A stretch of 64,000 bases of DNA, from the NCBI GenBank assembly GCA_965116945.1, contig OZ220734.1, positions 248,001 to 312,000 on the forward strand, written 5' to 3'. Positions 60,424 through 64,000 of this stretch are shown here, one piece after another. Each line of letters starts with the position of its first letter. Positions within the stretch are counted from its first letter, which is position 1. Below the pieces are notes generated by a model. It had not been told where the DNA came from. It searched no databases and saw only the letters and a program-made list of their open reading frames with translations. The position numbers were made by a program, and so were the translations under genes. This DNA comes from Plut-88900 sp965116945. Its GTDB lineage: Bacteria > Chloroflexota > Dehalococcoidia > Plut-88900.

Positions 60424-62204
60424 TGGTCTCTGAGGTGTTGTACAGAAAGTGGAGGCCGCAAACACTGTCGGGTGTTGTGGGTCAGGAGCACGTGACGAGG
60501 ACGCTTCTAAATGCGCTGGCGCAGGGCAGGGTAGCGCATGCGTACCTGTTCTGCGGGCCTCGGGGGACGGGAAAGACCAGCACGGCTCGGATAATGGCGA
60601 AGGCGGTTAATTGCTCGCGGAACGGTAAGGGAGAGCCGTGCAATGAGTGCGAGCAGTGTGCAGGGGTTAGCCAGGGAAGTGCATTGGACCTAATCGAGAT
60701 TGATGCGGCGTCGAATCGGGGGATAGACGAGGTGCGGGAGTTGAGGGAGCGGGTCAATTACTCGCCGGCGGAGGCACCGTTCAAGATCTACATCATTGAC
60801 GAAGTGCACATGATGACTACGCCGGCCTTCAACGCTCTGCTGAAGGTGTTGGAAGAGCCTCCCGGGCACGTGATATTCATTCTTGCCACTACCGAGGCAC
60901 ACAGGCTACCTGTGACAATAGTGTCCAGATGCCAGCGTTTCGATTTCCGGCGGCTGAGCCACGGTGCGGTGGAGGGACGGCTGAGGGAGCTTTGCGAAGA
61001 TGAAGGGGTGAGCATCGAAGATTGGGCGATGAAGTCGATTGTGAGGGCGTCGGAGGGGAGCCTGCGGGATGCCGAGAACCTGCTTGAGCAGCTAATAGTC
61101 TCCTACGGGACGAACATCGAGGCGGAACACCTGAAGGAATTGCTGGGGGTTTCGTCGGGCCTGCCAATCGTGGAGGTAGCAGAGGGGATGCTGTTCGGGG
61201 ACCTGCCCGCGGCACTTCGGGCGATGCATGGGGTGGCAGAGCAGGGGCTGAATTTGAAGCATTTCCACAGGGAGATGCAGGAGCACCTGCGGCGATTGAT
61301 GTTGATCAAGGCAGGGGCGGGTGATGTGATTGAGATGCCCGATGAGGAGTTGGAAGGGGCAAGGGAGCAGGCTGAGAGGAGCGACATCGGGTCTTTGCAG
61401 AGGGCATTGGCTTCCTGGAGCAAGGCGAATGTAAGAAGTGATTCATCGGGGGCTGTATACCTTGAAATGGCGATTGTCGAAGTTGCGCTGGGAATAGGGC
61501 AACCGGCTTCGGCGGCACCAACGCAGGCAGTTAGAGAGCCGGGCAGAAAACCGGCCATTTCGACGCCAAGACCGGCTACCCCATCGCCGGTCGAGGCTGC
61601 AAGGCCCGCGCCGAAGCCAGTAGAGGACAGACCCGTTATCGCTACCATCGATAACGGGTCGGATCGGTCGGCGGGTGAGGAGAAAGAGCCTGCAAAGCCA
61701 ATGAAGGTTGCGGACTTGCAACCGGCAGCGATCTCGCAGGAGAGCGGGGACATTTCGGATTTCAAGGAGAAGTGGCCGGCGTTAGTTGACGCCTTGCGGG
61801 GGGTGGGGTCGAAGGGGAGCCTGGACGCGTTGCTCAGAAGCGCGTGTGAACCGGTAGCCCTGGTAGGAGATACGCTGGTTATCGGCTTCTACCACGAATT
61901 CCACAAGAACAAGATTGACGACCCCAAATATCGGCACCTGGTAGAGAAGAAGGTAAACGACGTGTTCGGGGGGCCGTACCGGATCCGCTGCGACCTGGTG
62001 GGCAAGAGAGCACCATCTCCCGTGCCTGACAACGGGGCAGAGCAGGGGAATCTGGAGCCTTCACCGGCGACCGCGGGGAACAGCCAAAGGCAGGATAATC
62101 CAGTCAGCAGATCTGACCCTGTTGCCGTGGCGTCGAACCAAGGGCCAGGGCCGCTGGTGAAAGCAGCGCTGGATATGGGGGCCAGGATAATAGAGAGGGG
62201 CTAG
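60423..62204 (+). CDS. dnaX: DNA polymerase III tau/gamma subunit
   Basis: The 593-residue product starts VLYRKWRPQTLSGVVGQEHV, has Walker A FCGPRGTGKTSTARIMA, four zinc Cys between NCSRNGKGEPCNECEQC, Walker B IYIIDEVHMM and sensor ATTEAHRLPVTIVSRCQRF. A Pro/Ala linker (about 370-430) leads to a C-terminal domain that binds polymerase alpha. No slippery A-run for a gamma-form frameshift is visible. The clamp loader drives replication. Confidence 0.97.
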   Translation: MVSEVLYRKWRPQTLSGVVGQEHVTRTLLNALAQGRVAHAYLFCGPRGTGKTSTARIMAKAVNCSRNGKGEPCNECEQCAGVSQGSALDLIEIDAASNRGIDEVRELRERVNYSPAEAPFKIYIIDEVHMMTTPAFNALLKVLEEPPGHVIFILATTEAHRLPVTIVSRCQRFDFRRLSHGAVEGRLRELCEDEGVSIEDWAMKSIVRASEGSLRDAENLLEQLIVSYGTNIEAEHLKELLGVSSGLPIVEVAEGMLFGDLPAALRAMHGVAEQGLNLKHFHREMQEHLRRLMLIKAGAGDVIEMPDEELEGAREQAERSDIGSLQRALASWSKANVRSDSSGAVYLEMAIVEVALGIGQPASAAPTQAVREPGRKPAISTPRPATPSPVEAARPAPKPVEDRPVIATIDNGSDRSAGEEKEPAKPMKVADLQPAAISQESGDISDFKEKWPALVDALRGVGSKGSLDALLRSACEPVALVGDTLVIGFYHEFHKNKIDDPKYRHLVEKKVNDVFGGPYRIRCDLVGKRAPSPVPDNGAEQGNLEPSPATAGNSQRQDNPVSRSDPVAVASNQGPGPLVKAALDMGARIIERG

Positions 62205-62231
62205 AAAGTCCGGGGTCAACTGGAGCAGAGA

Positions 62232-62543
62232 ATGAACAGGCAATTTCGAAGACAGATGAAGCAGATGCAGGACATGCAGACAATGCTAGCGAAGGCACAG
62301 GACGAGCTGGGGGAGAAAGAGGTGGAGGCGAGCGTGGGTGGGGGAGCAGTAAAAGTGGTGATGAACGGTAAGCAGGAGATGAAGTCGATAACCATCTCGC
62401 CGGAAGTGGTGGACCCTGAGGACGTGGAGATGCTACAGGACCTAGTGCAGGCGGCTGTGAGCGAGGCGATTGAGAAGTCCCAGGGGTTGGCGTCCAGTCA
62501 CCTAGGGGGTCTGACGGCGGGCCTCAACATACCGGGGCTGTAG
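62232..62543 (+). CDS. ybaB: YbaB/EbfC nucleoid-associated protein
   Basis: The 103-residue product has the YbaB pattern FRRQMKQMQDMQTMLAKAQ, VGGGAVKVVMNGKQEM, ITISPEVVDPEDVEMLQDLV. It lies in the conserved dnaX-ybaB-recR order. It binds DNA as a dimer. Confidence 0.95.
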   Translation: MNRQFRRQMKQMQDMQTMLAKAQDELGEKEVEASVGGGAVKVVMNGKQEMKSITISPEVVDPEDVEMLQDLVQAAVSEAIEKSQGLASSHLGGLTAGLNIPGL

Positions 62544-62558
62544 GGGGCGGGGCGGCCG

Positions 62559-63164
62559 ATGGCCAGTTCTCCGACCTCACCGGCGGTAACGAGGCTAATA
62601 GAGGCGTTTCACCGTCTGCCGGGAATCGGGCCGAAGACCGCTCAGCGGTTAACCTATCACCTGGTGAGGCTGCCGGATGAGGAGGCCCGGGCGCTATCAG
62701 AGGCGATCATGGCAGTGAAGGAACTGACTACGCTGTGCGCATCGTGCCAGAATATAGCGGAGACTGAGGTTTGCCCATTGTGCGGGGATTTCCGGAGGGA
62801 CAGGAGCCAGATCTGCGTGGTGGAGGAACCGCTGGACATCCTGCCAATCGAGAGGTCGGGGAAGTACCAGGGGCTATTCCACGTACTGCACGGGGTGATA
62901 TCGCCGATGAACGGGATCACACCCGACGACCTGAAGGTGAAGGAACTGCTGGAGAGGCTGAGGGACGGGCAGGTGAAGGAGATCATTCTTGGGATCAACC
63001 CGAATATCGAGGGGGATGCGACGTGCATGTACCTGAACGGGCTGATCTCGCCGCTGGGGATACGGGTGACCAGGCTGGCCCGGGGGCTGCCGGCGGGTGG
63101 GGACCTGGAGTACGTGGATGATGTGACGCTGGCTCGGGCGCTGGAGGGGCGGCAGGAGTTGTAG
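62559..63164 (+). CDS. recR: Recombination protein RecR
   Basis: The 201-residue product has the helix-hairpin-helix LPGIGPKTAQRLTYHL, a four-Cys zinc finger (CASCQNIAETEVCPLC), and a Toprim domain (ICVVEEPLDILPIERSG, then LGINPNIEGDATCMYL). RecR works with RecO and RecF in gap repair; recO follows. Confidence 0.97.
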   Translation: MASSPTSPAVTRLIEAFHRLPGIGPKTAQRLTYHLVRLPDEEARALSEAIMAVKELTTLCASCQNIAETEVCPLCGDFRRDRSQICVVEEPLDILPIERSGKYQGLFHVLHGVISPMNGITPDDLKVKELLERLRDGQVKEIILGINPNIEGDATCMYLNGLISPLGIRVTRLARGLPAGGDLEYVDDVTLARALEGRQEL

Positions 63165-63316
63165 GGGGACGCAAGCCTTGCGTATCGGTCATTCATTCTT
63201 ACTTCACTTAGGCTTCTAGTAACACCTGGCAGCGCTTTGAGCCGGGTCCCTGTCCACACCCACCATTTACAGGGCTTGGTTGGGCTAAGCAGCGGTATAT
63301 CCTATATCTACGCCTT

Positions 63317-63345
63317 AGATCCCTCGCGGGGCCTCGGGATGACAT
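63317..63345 (+). repeat. Dispersed 29-bp intergenic repeat, copy 3
   Basis: The element begins AGATCCCTCGCGGGGC and ends GGGATGACAT, between recR and recO. It is the closest copy to the shared form. Confidence 0.6.
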
Positions 63346-63381
63346 TAGGTACGAGGTGACTCGTGGCGGTGCCGGCGGACG

Positions 63382-63387
63382 TATAAT
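63382..63387 (+). promoter_or_regulatory. -10 element directly before recO
   Basis: A perfect TATAAT ends 6 bp before the recO ATG. A normal start of transcription would fall at or next to the A of the ATG, so the message would be leaderless. Confidence 0.5.
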
Positions 63388-63393
63388 GCGGGT

Positions 63394-64000
63394 ATGGTCA
63401 GGGCGCGGGTTTATAAGACTGAGGGGGTGGTGCTGAGGCACCAGGACCTGGGGGACGCGGACAAGATAATTACGGTCTATAGCCCGTACCTGGGGAAGTT
63501 GAGGGTGGTGGGAAAGGGGGTGCTGAAGCCGAAGAGCCGGTTGGGGGGGCATGTGGAGCCGCTGTCCCGGGTGTCGTTGCTGATTGCGAGGGGGACGAAC
63601 CTGGACGTGATCAGCCAAGTGAGTCCGATAGACAGTTTTGTGGGGTTGCGGGACGATTTGGAGCGGACGGCGCAGGGGTTGTATACGGCGGAGCTGCTGG
63701 ACCTGTTTACGGGGGAGGAGGATGCGAGCCCGGAGCTCTACGAGGCTTTCCTCGAGACTCTGAATGCGCTCACCGTGAACCGGGACGGGGGACTGGTGCT
63801 GCGCAGGTTCGAGCTGAGGCTGCTTTCCATACTGGGGTTTGCGCCGGAGTTGGACTCTTGCGTGTCTTGTCGGGAGTCGGAGTTCAGGGGAGGGGTGTGG
63901 TTCAGCCCTCGGGGGGGTGGGGTGATGTGCTCGGAGTGCGCGGATGGAGAAGGGTCTGCGTTTCCGATGTCTCGGGATGCGGTGGTATCGTACAGGTACT
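63394..64000 (+). CDS. recO: DNA repair protein RecO (partial)
   Basis: The frame is open from ATG 63394 to the window end (202 codons). It begins ARVYKTEGVVLRHQDLGDAD and has KPKSRLGGHVEPLSRVSL, the family OB-fold start, and a later CVSCRESEF and MCSECAD zinc pair in the C-terminal domain. It brings RecR to SSB-coated DNA. The 3' end lies outside the window. Confidence 0.93.
   Translation, partial: MVRARVYKTEGVVLRHQDLGDADKIITVYSPYLGKLRVVGKGVLKPKSRLGGHVEPLSRVSLLIARGTNLDVISQVSPIDSFVGLRDDLERTAQGLYTAELLDLFTGEEDASPELYEAFLETLNALTVNRDGGLVLRRFELRLLSILGFAPELDSCVSCRESEFRGGVWFSPRGGGVMCSECADGEGSAFPMSRDAVVSYRY

Overview
The window looks like chromosome of an uncultivated, GC-rich bacterium of the Chloroflexota, most plausibly the marine SAR202 group within or near Dehalococcoidia. 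This is an inference. It rests on an 11-gene complex I operon without nuoEFG, tandem Baeyer-Villiger-type flavin monooxygenases, two Rieske oxygenases, several enzymes for unusual organic substrates, and lipoproteins with long Thr-Pro linkers. A 16S gene or marker phylogeny is needed to fix the taxonomy. I see no rRNA, tRNA, CRISPR array or intact insertion sequence.

Layout. Positions 1-3229 carry a sarcosine/creatine-like catabolic operon: the end of a SoxA/GcvT-type gene, a short GcvT/SoxG-like protein, a creatinase/ectoine-hydrolase-like M24 protein and a SoxB-like flavoprotein. Positions 3429-5787 hold two lipoproteins on the minus strand that share an N-terminal module but have different C-terminal domains, one of them PotD-like. 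Positions 5945-10966 carry an amidase, a small membrane protein, a Rieske oxygenase, an amidohydrolase and a CYTH protein. Positions 11315-20488 are the most unusual part: an LprG-like lipoprotein with an MFS exporter, then a Rieske oxygenase, a 26-codon ORF, an RND/MMPL transporter and a sterol C-24 methyltransferase homologue, facing a GPP34-cytochrome P450 fusion. This set resembles a sterol or polycyclic-isoprenoid modification and export locus, although no cyclase gene is present. Positions 20756-34371 hold gamma-glutamyltransferase, folD, acyl-CoA dehydrogenase, a TcuA-like flavoprotein, an ABC exporter, two tandem flavin monooxygenases, a HicAB toxin-antitoxin pair and methylmalonate-semialdehyde dehydrogenase.

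From 34492 to the end the genes are mostly core functions. The minus strand carries nuoABCDHIJKLMN from a clear promoter, then a pdxS-pdxT-acetyltransferase-R3H ATPase-tmk-membrane protein run, and rpoB-rpoC-pyrD behind its own promoter. After about 1.1 kb with no recognisable gene but with small repeats and hairpins, the plus strand carries ybeY-dnaX-ybaB-recR and the start of recO.

Regulatory points. The amidase and acyl-CoA dehydrogenase promoters both have a similar 15-bp palindrome filling the space just after the -35 box, which suggests a shared repressor. The two monooxygenase genes keep the same extended -10 element at the same distance from their starts. A GC-rich 29-bp element is repeated in three intergenic spaces.
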